The notes under the pieces are model-generated. The model saw only the letters and a list, made by a program, of their open reading frames with translations, ran no database searches and was not told the DNA's origin. DNA of 64,000 bases, taken from contig NZ_JAPFQI010000003.1 in NCBI RefSeq assembly GCF_026183895.1, positions 124,001-188,000 of the forward strand, given 5' to 3'. The stretch's first letter is position 1; each line of letters opens with the position of its first letter. Positions 8,686-16,919 of this stretch are shown piece by piece. This DNA comes from Sabulicella glaciei (GTDB lineage Bacteria; Pseudomonadota; Alphaproteobacteria; Acetobacterales; Acetobacteraceae). The position numbers and the translations under genes were made by a program.

Positions 8686-8711
8686 CTTGTTTGTCCACAC
8701 CGATGAACAAG
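8686..8711. promoter_or_regulatory. Candidate operator in the divergent bug1/CoA-transferase promoter
   Basis: An inverted repeat CTTGTT (8686-8691), 14 bases, AACAAG (8706-8711) has arm centres 20 bp apart, about two helical turns. It lies in the 123-bp divergent gap just after a weak -10-like TATATG (8679-8684). Spacing suits a dimeric repressor. The IclR gene at 11143 is a possible owner, by inference only. Confidence 0.4.
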
Positions 8712-8746
8712 GGCGGATGCCGACGCGCCGCCAGGGGAGTCTGCCG

Positions 8747-9958
8747 ATGGCTGGTCCGCTCGCGGGCATCCGCGTCCTCGACCTCACGACCACGCTGATG
8801 GGACCCTACGCCACCCAAACCCTGGCCGAGATGGGCGCGGAGGTGGTGAAGGTGGAGCCGCCAGAGGGCGACATCGTCCGGCGGATCGGACCGGCGCGGA
8901 ACCCGGGCATGGGGCCGATCTTCCTCAACACCAATCGCGGCAAGCGCAGCCTCGTCCTCGACCTGAAGAACCCCGAGGGACGCGAGGCGGCGCTGCGCCT
9001 CGCCGCGCGTTCGGACGTGCTGGTCTACAGCCTGCGGCCGCATTCGATGGAGCGCCTCGGCCTCGGCTACGAGACCGTCGCGCAGGTGAATCCGCGCCTG
9101 GTCTATGCGGGGGTCTATGGCTACGCGCAGGACGGCCCCTACGCTGCCCGCCCCGCCTATGACGACCTGCTGCAGGGCGCGACGGGCGTCGCAGCGCTGA
9201 ACGCGCGCATCGGCGACGGGACGCCGCGCTACGTGCCGCTCGGCCTCGTGGATCGCATCGTCGGGCTTGCGGCCTCGGGCGCCATCAGCGCCGCGCTGCT
9301 GCACCGCGAGCACACGGGAATGGGCCAGCGCGTGGACGTGCCGATGTTCGAAACGATGCTGCCCTTCGTGCTGGGCGACCACATGGGCGGGCTGGCCTTC
9401 GACCCGCCGCTCGATGCCGGCGGCTATGCGCGCATGCTTTCCCCAGGCCGCCGCCCCTACCGCACGCGCGACGGCTGGATCTGCGCCGTGGTCTACACCG
9501 ACAAGCACTGGCGCAGCTTCTGCGCCGGGCTCGGCATGGCGGACCTCGTCTCCATCGACAAGCGCTTCGCTGACCACGGCGCGCGCATCGCCCACATTAA
9601 CGAGATCCTCGCCATGGTGTCGGAGATCATGGCGCAGCGCGACACGGCGGAGTGGATGGAGTTCTTCGAGAAGGCCGACATCCCCGCCATGCCGGTGAAC
9701 GACCTCGCGGACCTGCTCGACGACCCGCACCTGCGCGAGACCGGCTTCTTCGAGATGGAGGAACACCCGACCGAAGGCAGGCTGCGCCGCGCGGGGATCG
9801 GCCCGCGCTGGTCCGCCAGCCCCGCTGGGGAGCGGCGTCCCGCGCCGGTCCTCGGCGCCGACGGGGCGGAAGTGCTGCGGGAGGCGGGGTATGAGGAGTC
9901 GGAGATCAGGCGCCTCGCGGAACTGGGCGCGACGCGCCTGCCCGGGACAGGGGAGTAA
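8747..9958 (+). CDS. CaiB/BaiF family III CoA-transferase 1
   Basis: A 403-aa protein with the fold-defining N-terminus GIRVLDLTTTLMGPYATQTL and GAEVVKVEPPEGD, then FLNTNRGKRSLVLDLKNPEG, and the catalytic Asp in GLVDRIVG near residue 168. It moves CoA between acyl-CoA and a free carboxylic acid through an Asp-thioester. The ATG at 8747 follows AGGGGAG by seven bases; an upstream ATG (8717) lacks such a site. The next gene, an acyl-CoA dehydrogenase, starts three bases after its stop. The pair probably activates and then oxidises a short or branched carboxylate. Confidence 0.88.
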   Translation: MAGPLAGIRVLDLTTTLMGPYATQTLAEMGAEVVKVEPPEGDIVRRIGPARNPGMGPIFLNTNRGKRSLVLDLKNPEGREAALRLAARSDVLVYSLRPHSMERLGLGYETVAQVNPRLVYAGVYGYAQDGPYAARPAYDDLLQGATGVAALNARIGDGTPRYVPLGLVDRIVGLAASGAISAALLHREHTGMGQRVDVPMFETMLPFVLGDHMGGLAFDPPLDAGGYARMLSPGRRPYRTRDGWICAVVYTDKHWRSFCAGLGMADLVSIDKRFADHGARIAHINEILAMVSEIMAQRDTAEWMEFFEKADIPAMPVNDLADLLDDPHLRETGFFEMEEHPTEGRLRRAGIGPRWSASPAGERRPAPVLGADGAEVLREAGYEESEIRRLAELGATRLPGTGE

Positions 9959-9961
9959 GGG

Positions 9962-11128
9962 ATGGATTTCGAACTTTCAGCCGACCAGCGCGCGATCCGC
10001 GACGCCGTCGCGGCCATCTGCGACCGCTTCGACGATTCCTACTGGCTGGAGAAGGACCGCCACGGCGGCTTCCCGCATGATTTCCACGCCGCCATCGCGG
10101 AGGCGGGCTTCCTCGGCATTTGCATTCCCGAGTCCCATGGCGGCTCCGGCCTCGGCATCACCGAGGCGGCGATCATGATGGAGGCCATCGCTTCGTCCGG
10201 CGGTGGCATGTCCGCCGCGACGGCGGTGCACATCAACATCTTTGGGCTGAACCCCGTGGTGGTGTTCGGCAGCGAGGCGCAGAAGAAGCGCTTCCTGCCG
10301 CCGCTCGCCGCGGGCCAGGAGAAGGCCTGCTTCGGCGTAACGGAGCCGACCACTGGCCTCGACACCACGCGGCTCAAGACGCGCGCCGTCCGCAAGGGCG
10401 ACCGCTACGTGGTGGACGGGCAGAAGGTCTGGATCAGCACGGCGCAGGTGGCGGACCGCATCCTGCTCCTCGCCCGCACGACGCCGATCGAGGAAACGCG
10501 CTCCCCGGCCGATGGGCTCTCGCTCTTCTACACCACGCTGGACCGCAGCCGCGCCAGCGTGCGCGAGATCGAGAAGATGGGCCGCAAGGCCGTGGATTCG
10601 AACGAGATCTTCTTCGAAAACTACGAGATCCCGGCCGAGGACCTGATCGGCGAGGAAGGCAAGGGTTTCCGCTACATCCTGCACGGGCTGAACCCGGAGC
10701 GTGTGCTGCTGGCCGCCGAGGCGGTCGGGCTGGGCCGCGCCGCACTGAACAAGGCCGCCGCCTATGCGAAGGAACGCGTGGTGTTCGGCCGGCCCATCGG
10801 CAAGAACCAGTCCGTGCAGCATCCGCTGGCGCAGGACTGGATGGCGCTGGAGGCGGCCTGGATGATGACGCTCAACGCCGGCTGGCGCTATGACCAGGGG
10901 CTGGAATGCGGCGCGCAGGCGAACGCGGCCAAGTACCTGTCCGGCGAGGCCGGCATCAAGGCGTGCCAGAACGCCATCATGACGCATGGCGGCTTCGGCT
11001 ATGCGCGCGAGTACCACGTGGAGCGCTACCTGCGCGAAGCCATGATCCCCTGGATCGCCCCGGTCAGCCCCAACATGATCTGCTCCTACATCGCCGAGCG
11101 GGTGCTCGGCCTGCCCAAGAGCTACTAG
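9962..11128 (+). CDS. Acyl-CoA dehydrogenase
   Basis: A 388-aa FAD enzyme of ordinary catabolic length. Landmarks are CFGVTEPTTGLDTTRLKT, GQKVWISTAQ, VVFGRPIGKNQ and MTHGGFGYAREYHVERYLRE. The usual C-terminal YEGTS, which carries the MCAD-type base, is replaced by a stretch ending PVSPN. A Glu is present in LNPERVLLA (about 246), the place used by isovaleryl-CoA dehydrogenase, so a branched-chain or C5 substrate is plausible. GGGGAG precedes the start. It lies between the CoA-transferase and IclR genes on the same strand. Confidence 0.88.
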   Translation: MDFELSADQRAIRDAVAAICDRFDDSYWLEKDRHGGFPHDFHAAIAEAGFLGICIPESHGGSGLGITEAAIMMEAIASSGGGMSAATAVHINIFGLNPVVVFGSEAQKKRFLPPLAAGQEKACFGVTEPTTGLDTTRLKTRAVRKGDRYVVDGQKVWISTAQVADRILLLARTTPIEETRSPADGLSLFYTTLDRSRASVREIEKMGRKAVDSNEIFFENYEIPAEDLIGEEGKGFRYILHGLNPERVLLAAEAVGLGRAALNKAAAYAKERVVFGRPIGKNQSVQHPLAQDWMALEAAWMMTLNAGWRYDQGLECGAQANAAKYLSGEAGIKACQNAIMTHGGFGYAREYHVERYLREAMIPWIAPVSPNMICSYIAERVLGLPKSY

Positions 11129-11142
11129 GGCGGCGCCCGCGC

Positions 11143-11874
11143 ATGATCGTCCGGCAGGCGGCGCATGTCCTGGAGTTGCTGGAGTATTTCGCCAACCGTC
11201 GCCGCCCCGCGACCCTGTCCGAGGTCGCGCAGGACCTGGGCTGGCCGCGCTCCAGCACCTTCAACCTGCTCGGCACGCTGGCGGAGCGCGGCTACCTGTA
11301 CGAGCCGCGCGCTCGGGAGGGGTTTTACCCCACACCGCGCCTCTTCCTCCTGGCGCGGGAGATCAGCGAGGCGGAGCCGCTGCCGGAGGCGGTGACGACC
11401 CTGCTGCGCGACCTCGTGGAGGAAACCGGGGAAACGGCGGGCATCGCCGCCGCCTCGGGCACGGAGGTGGTGTTCATCGAGGTCTGTGAGTCCCCACGCC
11501 CCATCCGGTATTTCGCGCGGGTGGGGCTGCGCATGCCCATCCACATCACCTCCTGCGGCCGCGCCATCCTATCGCAGATGGGCGCGGCGGAGCGGGCCAC
11601 CATCCTCCGCAAGGTCGGCTTCGAGCGGCATGGCCCCGCGACGCCGATGAGCGTGGCGGAGGTGGAGGCGGAGATCCGCCGCTCCGTCGAGCGGGGCTGG
11701 TTCCAGAACCTCGCCGAGTTCAGCCAGGATCTATGCGGCGTGTCCCTTCCGCTGCCGCTGGGTGGGCGGCAGCTGGCGCTGGTGGTGGCGGGGCCGTTGA
11801 ACCGGATGCAGGAGCGCATCCCCGCCTTGGCGGCGCGGATGCGGCGTGGGCTGGACCTGGCGCTGGCCGCCTGA
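11143..11874 (+). CDS. IclR-family transcriptional regulator
   Basis: A 243-aa regulator. A winged helix-turn-helix covers about residues 5-60 (VLELLEYFANRR, TLSEVAQDLGWPRSST, LAERGYLYE). An effector-binding domain follows with the IclR-type segment ITSCGRAILSQM. IclR proteins bind small aromatic or carboxylic effectors. It is the last gene of the CoA-transferase/dehydrogenase group, 14 bases downstream, and its stop abuts the stop of the converging lyase gene. Control of this group and of the divergent lyase/hydratase pair is likely but inferred. Confidence 0.88.
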   Translation: MIVRQAAHVLELLEYFANRRRPATLSEVAQDLGWPRSSTFNLLGTLAERGYLYEPRAREGFYPTPRLFLLAREISEAEPLPEAVTTLLRDLVEETGETAGIAAASGTEVVFIEVCESPRPIRYFARVGLRMPIHITSCGRAILSQMGAAERATILRKVGFERHGPATPMSVAEVEAEIRRSVERGWFQNLAEFSQDLCGVSLPLPLGGRQLALVVAGPLNRMQERIPALAARMRRGLDLALAA

Positions 11875-12729
11875 TCAGCCTCCGGCCGCGGCAAGCAGCC
11901 GTTCCGCCAGCCGCAGATGCGGGCGGTCCAGCATCTTGCCATCCATGCGCAGCGCCCCTGCTCCCGGTGCAGCGAAGGCCGCGACGACGCGCCGCGCCCA
12001 GTCGAGTTCCGCCGCATCGGGGGTGAAGGCCGCGTTCACCACCGGGACGTGCTTCGGGTGGATGACCGCCTTGGCGCCGAACCCGTCGCGCCGCGCCTCG
12101 CGCGCATCCGCCTCCAGCCCCGCGAGGTCTTCGATGTCGGCGTGGATCGTGTCGATCGCCACCACCCCGGCCGCGGCGGCACCGGCGAGGCAAAGGTTGC
12201 GCGCCATGCGGAACGGGTCGGTCCAGCGCCCCTCTGCCCGCGAGGCGAGGGCACCGATCGAGGCGGACAGGTCCTCCGCCCCCCACATCATCCCCCAGAG
12301 ACGCGGCCCCACCCCCGCATAGGAGCCGAGGTTGAAGAGCGAGCCCGCCGTTTCCGTAGCAATGGCGATGATGCGTGTCGCCCCCGCCTCGATGCCATGC
12401 GCCGCCTCGAAGGCGTCGAGCCAGAAGGAGAGCTGCCGCAGCTGCTTTGCATCGGCGCATTTCGGCAGGGCGATGCCGTCCGGCCGCCCGGGCACCGTGG
12501 CGGCGAGGTCGCCGAGCGTGAGGCCGGTGTCCAGCGCGTTGACGCGCACCCAGCGGCGTTGGGCACCGCGCGGAGCCGCCAGCATCGCGGCCGTTTCGCG
12601 CCGCGCTTTCTCCTTGCGGTCGACGGCGACGGCATCCTCCAGGTCGAGGATCAGCGCGTCCGCCTCGCCTGCCGACGCCTTCTCGAACTTGCGCGGGCTG
12701 TCGCCCGGGACGAAGAGGAAGGAGCGCAT
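11875..12729 (-). CDS. HpcH/HpaI-family CitE-like lyase (malyl/citramalyl-CoA lyase type)
   Basis: A 284-aa TIM-barrel enzyme starting MRSFLFVPGDSPRKFEKA. Conserved features are ALILDLEDAV, VRVNALDTG, the metal-binding Glu in IATETAGSLFN and Asp in WGAEDLSASIG, and KAVIHPKHV. Relatives cleave (S)-citramalyl-CoA, malyl-CoA or beta-methylmalyl-CoA into acetyl- or propionyl-CoA and a 2-oxoacid. Its start overlaps the stop of the MaoC hydratase by one base (TGATG), so translation is probably coupled. A hydratase-then-lyase order fits a C4/C5 dicarboxyl-CoA route. The exact substrate is unproven. Confidence 0.85.
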   Translation of the reverse strand: MRSFLFVPGDSPRKFEKASAGEADALILDLEDAVAVDRKEKARRETAAMLAAPRGAQRRWVRVNALDTGLTLGDLAATVPGRPDGIALPKCADAKQLRQLSFWLDAFEAAHGIEAGATRIIAIATETAGSLFNLGSYAGVGPRLWGMMWGAEDLSASIGALASRAEGRWTDPFRMARNLCLAGAAAAGVVAIDTIHADIEDLAGLEADAREARRDGFGAKAVIHPKHVPVVNAAFTPDAAELDWARRVVAAFAAPGAGALRMDGKMLDRPHLRLAERLLAAAGG

Positions 12730-13187
12730 CAAGCCGTGCCCGCGCGGCGGCGCATCAGTCCGGTGCGGCGGCAGGTCGCCACCACCTCGCCGCGCTGGTT
12801 GGATGCCTCGTGCTCGAACTCGACGAGGCCGGCATCGGGGCGGGAGCGGCTTTCGCGCTTGCTGACGACGCGGGTGCGGGCGCGCAGCGTGTCGCCGTGA
12901 AAGACCGGCTTGGGGAAGCGCACCTCCGACATGCCGAGATTGCCGATGGTGGTGCCGAGCGTGGTGTCCTGCACGCTCATCCCAATCATGATCGCCAGCG
13001 TGGCGAGGCTGTTGAAGAGCGGCTTGCCCCACTCGGTGCCCGCCGCGAAATGCGCGTCGATGTGCAGGGGCTGCGGATTCATGGTCATCAGGCTGAACAT
13101 CATGTTGTCCGCCTCGGTGACGGTGCGGGACAATTCGTGCTCGAACACCGCGCCCACCTCGAAATCCTCGAAATGCAGCCCTGCCAT
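12729..13187 (-). CDS. MaoC-like hotdog dehydratase/hydratase
   Basis: A 152-aa hotdog-fold protein. The hydratase motif is NPQPLHIDAHFAAGTEWGKP (about 45-64), with Asp and His in the usual (R)-hydratase places, though the normal HG after the motif reads NS. Later segments are LGMSEVRFPKPVFHGDTLR and VEFEHEASNQRGEVV. It probably adds water to an enoyl-CoA such as mesaconyl- or itaconyl-CoA, giving the substrate of the coupled CitE-like lyase. It is divergent from the acyl-CoA ligase gene, with 128 bp between starts. Confidence 0.85.
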   Translation of the reverse strand: MAGLHFEDFEVGAVFEHELSRTVTEADNMMFSLMTMNPQPLHIDAHFAAGTEWGKPLFNSLATLAIMIGMSVQDTTLGTTIGNLGMSEVRFPKPVFHGDTLRARTRVVSKRESRSRPDAGLVEFEHEASNQRGEVVATCRRTGLMRRRAGTA

Positions 13188-13315
13188 TGGCGGCTCCTCC
13201 CAGTGACGCGGCGTGCATGGTGGCCGCTGTTCATGTGCATGGATGAGTTTTACAAGCACTTGAAACCTACGAATGCTGGCGCGGCCCGGCAAGCGGCCGG
13301 CGGGAGGGATGGGCG

Positions 13316-14872
13316 ATGAACCTGGCGAGGCTGCTCGATCGCGCGGGGCGCGTGGCCGGCGGACGCGTGGCGGTCTGGCGCGGCACGAGTCCGGTCGCCA
13401 CCCATGCCGAACTGGCGGCGCAGGCGGCCTCGCTGGCGGGCGGCCTTCGCACGCGGCTCGGCCTCGCCCCCGGAGAGCGCGTGGCGCTGCTGATGACCAA
13501 CGGGCCGGAGACACTGACGGCGCTCTTCGCCTGCTGGCAGGCGGGGCTGGTCGCCGTGCCGGTCAACGCCAAGCTGCATCCGCGCGAGGTGGCCTTCATC
13601 CTGGAGAATTCGGGTGCGCGCCTCCTCGTCACGACGCATGACCTGGCCGGCACGGCGCAGGACGCGGCGTGCGGCTGCGCGCCACAGCCCGAGGTGGTCG
13701 AGGCGGGCAGCCCCGCATGGCGCGCCCTGCTGGGTGCCACGCCGGTCCCGCCGCACCCTTCGAAGGCGTCCGATCCGGCCTGGATCTTCTACACCAGTGG
13801 CACGACGGGGCGGCCCAAGGGCGCCGTGCTCAGCCACCGCAACCTCCTTGCCATGATCCAGGGCTATTTCACCGAGGTGGATTCGATCGCACCCGGCGAC
13901 GCGGTGCTGCACGCGGCGCCCATGTCGCATGGATCGGGGCTTTATGCCCTGCCGCATGTCGCGGCCATGGCGGGGCAGATCCTGCCCGAAAGCGGCGGCT
14001 TCGACCCGGATGAGATCCTGCGCCTGCTGGCGCACCACCGCGGCGTGACGATCTTCGCCGCCCCCACCATGGTCGGGCGGCTGGTGCGCTGGCCGGGCAA
14101 GGCGGGGGCCGACCTGTCGGGGCTCAAGACGATCGTCTACGGAGGCGGCCCCATGTACCTCGCGGATTGCCAGGCGGCGCTGCGGGTGCTCGGCCCGCGC
14201 CTCGTGCAGATCTACGGCCAGGGCGAGAGCCCGATGACCATTTCCGTCCTGCCGCGCCATTGCCACGCGGATACGGGGCATCCGCGCCACCTCGAACGCC
14301 TCGCCTCCGTCGGCTTCGCCCAGGCCGGGATCGACCTGCGCGTCGCAGGGCCGGATGGAAGCCCCCTTCCTGTCGGCGAGACGGGCGAGGTGATCCTGCG
14401 CGGCCCCACGGTCATGGAAGGCTACTGGCGCAACCCCGAGGCCACCGCCGCGTCCCTGCGCGACGGCTGGCTTTGGACCGGCGACATGGGCAGCCTGGAC
14501 GAGGACGGGTTCCTGACGCTGAAGGACCGCTCCAAGGACCTCATCATCAGCGGGGGCAGCAACATCTACCCGCGCGAGGTGGAGGAGGTGCTGCTGCTCC
14601 ATCCCGAGGTCGCGGAAGTGTCGGTGGTGGGCCGTGCCCACCCCGATTGGGGCGAGGAGGTGGTGGCCTTCGTGGTTCCCGCCGCGGGCGCGTCTCCTCC
14701 GCATGAGGCGCTGGATGCGCTTTGCCTTGAGCGCATCGCCCGCTTCAAGCGCCCGAAGGAGTATCTCGTGGTGCCCGCCCTGCCGAAGAACAACTACGGC
14801 AAGGTGCTGAAGACGGAGCTGCGCCGGTGGCTGGAAGCGGAAGCACGGGACAACAACAGCAAGCCGGCGTAA
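13316..14872 (+). CDS. Acyl-CoA synthetase (AMP-forming)
   Basis: A 518-aa ANL-superfamily ligase that activates a carboxylate with ATP and CoA. Core motifs are FYTSGTTGRPKGAVLSHRN near residue 157, IYGQGESPM, WTGDMGSLDEDGFL, LKDRSKDLIISGGSNIYPRE, and the C-terminal catalytic Lys in PKNNYGKVLK. GGGAGGG precedes the ATG. With the CoA-transferases nearby, the island has two ways of making acyl-CoA. It probably leads an operon with the two binding-protein genes that follow, though an 83-bp gap with a palindrome intervenes. Confidence 0.88.
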   Translation: MNLARLLDRAGRVAGGRVAVWRGTSPVATHAELAAQAASLAGGLRTRLGLAPGERVALLMTNGPETLTALFACWQAGLVAVPVNAKLHPREVAFILENSGARLLVTTHDLAGTAQDAACGCAPQPEVVEAGSPAWRALLGATPVPPHPSKASDPAWIFYTSGTTGRPKGAVLSHRNLLAMIQGYFTEVDSIAPGDAVLHAAPMSHGSGLYALPHVAAMAGQILPESGGFDPDEILRLLAHHRGVTIFAAPTMVGRLVRWPGKAGADLSGLKTIVYGGGPMYLADCQAALRVLGPRLVQIYGQGESPMTISVLPRHCHADTGHPRHLERLASVGFAQAGIDLRVAGPDGSPLPVGETGEVILRGPTVMEGYWRNPEATAASLRDGWLWTGDMGSLDEDGFLTLKDRSKDLIISGGSNIYPREVEEVLLLHPEVAEVSVVGRAHPDWGEEVVAFVVPAAGASPPHEALDALCLERIARFKRPKEYLVVPALPKNNYGKVLKTELRRWLEAEARDNNSKPA

Positions 14873-14884
14873 ATTGTTGACAAT
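14873..14884. promoter_or_regulatory. Palindrome ATTGT-TG-ACAAT overlapping a TTGACA box
   Basis: The 12-base inverted repeat lies one base after the ligase stop and 71 bases before the next start. It contains a perfect -35-like TTGACA (14877-14882), but I see no good -10 at the right distance. The shape resembles GntR/FCD sites, and a GntR/FCD gene lies at 23796. Assignment is speculative. Confidence 0.35.
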
Positions 14885-14955
14885 CCCCCAGCGGAGGATG
14901 ACGCTTCCCACCATAGCTGGACCCACACCGAAAGCTGGGCCGCGGAGGACGTCAG

Positions 14956-15933
14956 ATGGACAGGAACCAGCTGGGCCGCCGCGCCCTGCTCACCGCCGCC
15001 AGCGCAGCTCTCTCCGGTTCCGCACACGCGCAAGGCCAGGATTTCCCGCAGCGTCCGGTCCGCCTCGTCGTGCCCTCGCCGGCCGGCGGCCCGACCGACG
15101 CGATTGCCCGGCTGGTCGCGCCCGCCCTGGCCGAGGGTTGGGTTCACCCAGCGGTCGTTGACAATCGGGTCGGCGGCACCGGGGTCGTCGGTTCCCAGGC
15201 GGTGGCGCGCGCGGCGCCGGATGGCCACACCCTCCTCGTGAACGCCAGCATGCACGCCATCATCCCGAGCGTGATGCCGAACCTGCCGTTTCGCGTGGTG
15301 GAGGATTTCACGGCCGTGGCCCTGCTCGCGACCGGGCCCTACGTGCTGGTGGCGCATCCGTCCTTTCGGGCGTGTACCCTTCCCGAACTCATCGCACTCG
15401 CGAAATCCCGACCCGGGCAGATCGACTACGCCTCACCCGGCAACGGCACCGGGAATCACCTTGCGTCCGAGTTGTTCAAGGCGCGCGCCGGGATCGACCT
15501 CGTCCACGTGCCCTATGCGGGGGCGGCGCCGGCGACGACGGATGTGGTCGGCGGCACGGTGCCGCTGATGCTGAACAACATGATCTCCGCCATCCCGCAT
15601 ATCGAGGCGGGACGCCTGCGCGCCCTCGCCGTGACGGGACCGGGCCGTTCCCCCGCCCTGCCCGACACCCCCACCTTCGCCGAGACCCTCCCTGGCTTCG
15701 AGGCGATCACCTGGTACGGCATGTTCGGGCCCGCGGGCCTTCCGCCACCCCTCTTGGCCGAGTTGAACCGCCGCGCCAACGCCGCCGGCCAGGGCGAGGC
15801 GGTCAAGGCGCGACTGGCCGCGCTGGGCGTCGAGCCCGTGGCCGAGACGCCCGAGGCGTTTCGCCGCTTCGTGGAGGCGGAGGTGCTGAAATGGGCCGAG
15901 GTGGCGCGTCTGTCCAACGCGCGGCTCGACTGA
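14956..15933 (+). CDS. Bug/TctC-family periplasmic binding protein 2
   Basis: A 325-aa carboxylate-binding protein. The signal region is MDRNQLGRRALLTAASAALS followed by an AHA cleavage site, with a twin-arginine-like RR. Family landmarks are VRLVVPSPAGGPTDAIARL, VVDNRVGGTGVVG, PDGHTLLVN, YASPGNGTGNHLAS, VHVPYAGAAPATTDVVGG and PDTPTFAETLPGF. The next binding-protein gene starts five bases after its stop, so the two are co-translated neighbours. Compared with that neighbour it lacks the ENR triplet (DNR instead). The ligand is unknown but probably related to the ligase or hydratase substrates. Confidence 0.9.
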   Translation: MDRNQLGRRALLTAASAALSGSAHAQGQDFPQRPVRLVVPSPAGGPTDAIARLVAPALAEGWVHPAVVDNRVGGTGVVGSQAVARAAPDGHTLLVNASMHAIIPSVMPNLPFRVVEDFTAVALLATGPYVLVAHPSFRACTLPELIALAKSRPGQIDYASPGNGTGNHLASELFKARAGIDLVHVPYAGAAPATTDVVGGTVPLMLNNMISAIPHIEAGRLRALAVTGPGRSPALPDTPTFAETLPGFEAITWYGMFGPAGLPPPLLAELNRRANAAGQGEAVKARLAALGVEPVAETPEAFRRFVEAEVLKWAEVARLSNARLD

Positions 15934-15937
15934 GGCC

Positions 15938-16915
15938 ATGGCCATGTTTCCCGCCCCGACCCGCCGCGCCCTGCTGGCCGCCGCCACGCTGACCACCGGC
16001 CCCGTCGCCGCACAGGAGCGCTGGCCCACGCGCCCGGTCCGCCTCGTGGTGCCCTTTGCGCCGGGCGGCCCGGCCGATCTCTGCGCCCGGCTGCTAGCGG
16101 ACCGCCTGACCTCCGCCTGGGGACAGTCGGTGGTGGTGGAGAACCGTGCCGGCGCGGGTGGCAACATCGGCGCGGACCTCGTCGCCCGCGCCGCGCCGGA
16201 TGGGCACACGCTGCTGGTGCCAGCTTCCTCCATCGTGGTGGCGCCCTTCCTGGTGCCGAACCTCGCCTTCGATCCGCTCCGCGACTTCGCGACGGTGACC
16301 GTGGCGCTGGAATACCCGATGGTCGTGCAGGCCCATCCCAGCCTGCCGGCGCGCGACATGCGCGAATTGGTGGAGCACGCGCGCCGCAACCCCGGCAGGG
16401 TGACCTTCAGCACGGCCGGCGTCGGCAATACGAGCCACCTCGCGCCCGCGCTGTTCGGGCACATCGCGGGGGTGGAGCTGACGCATGTCCCCTTCGGCGG
16501 CGCCGCGCCATCCCAGGCCGCGGTGATCGGCGGCCAGGTCTCGATGAGCTTCAACAACCCGCTGCAATCCGTCGCCGCCATCCGCGCCGGCCAGGTGCGC
16601 GGCCTGGGCGTCACCGGCCGCACGCGCTGGCGCGACCTGCCCGAGGTGCCGACCATCGCCGAGCAGGGCTTCCCGGATTACGAGGCCATCGGCTGGGTCG
16701 GCCTCCTCGCCCCCGCCCGGACGCCCGAGCCGGTGCTGGCACAGCTTGAGCGCGACATGGTCGCGGTGCTCCAGGAGGGCGAGGTGCAGGCGCGGCTGCG
16801 CACCGCCGGCTTCGACCCCAAGGCCGAAGGGCGCGCGTCCTTCCGCGCGCTGATGGAGGCCGACACGCGGCTCTGGGGCGGGTTCATCCGCCAGGCGAAT
16901 ATCCGGCAGGACTGA
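15938..16915 (+). CDS. Bug/TctC-family periplasmic binding protein 3
   Basis: A 325-aa secreted binding protein. The N-terminus MAMFPAPTRRALLAAATLTT leads to an Ala-Ala-Gln cleavage region. Typical segments are VRLVVPFAPGGPADLCARL, VVVENRAGAGGNIG, PDGHTLLVP, FSTAGVGNTSHLAPAL, THVPFGGAAPSQAAVIGG and VPTIAEQGFPD. It is sandwiched between binding protein 2 and an amidohydrolase, with gaps of four bases on each side, so all three are probably made together. The amidohydrolase may act on the imported compound, for example by opening a lactone. Confidence 0.9.
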   Translation: MAMFPAPTRRALLAAATLTTGPVAAQERWPTRPVRLVVPFAPGGPADLCARLLADRLTSAWGQSVVVENRAGAGGNIGADLVARAAPDGHTLLVPASSIVVAPFLVPNLAFDPLRDFATVTVALEYPMVVQAHPSLPARDMRELVEHARRNPGRVTFSTAGVGNTSHLAPALFGHIAGVELTHVPFGGAAPSQAAVIGGQVSMSFNNPLQSVAAIRAGQVRGLGVTGRTRWRDLPEVPTIAEQGFPDYEAIGWVGLLAPARTPEPVLAQLERDMVAVLQEGEVQARLRTAGFDPKAEGRASFRALMEADTRLWGGFIRQANIRQD

Positions 16916-16919
16916 CCCC

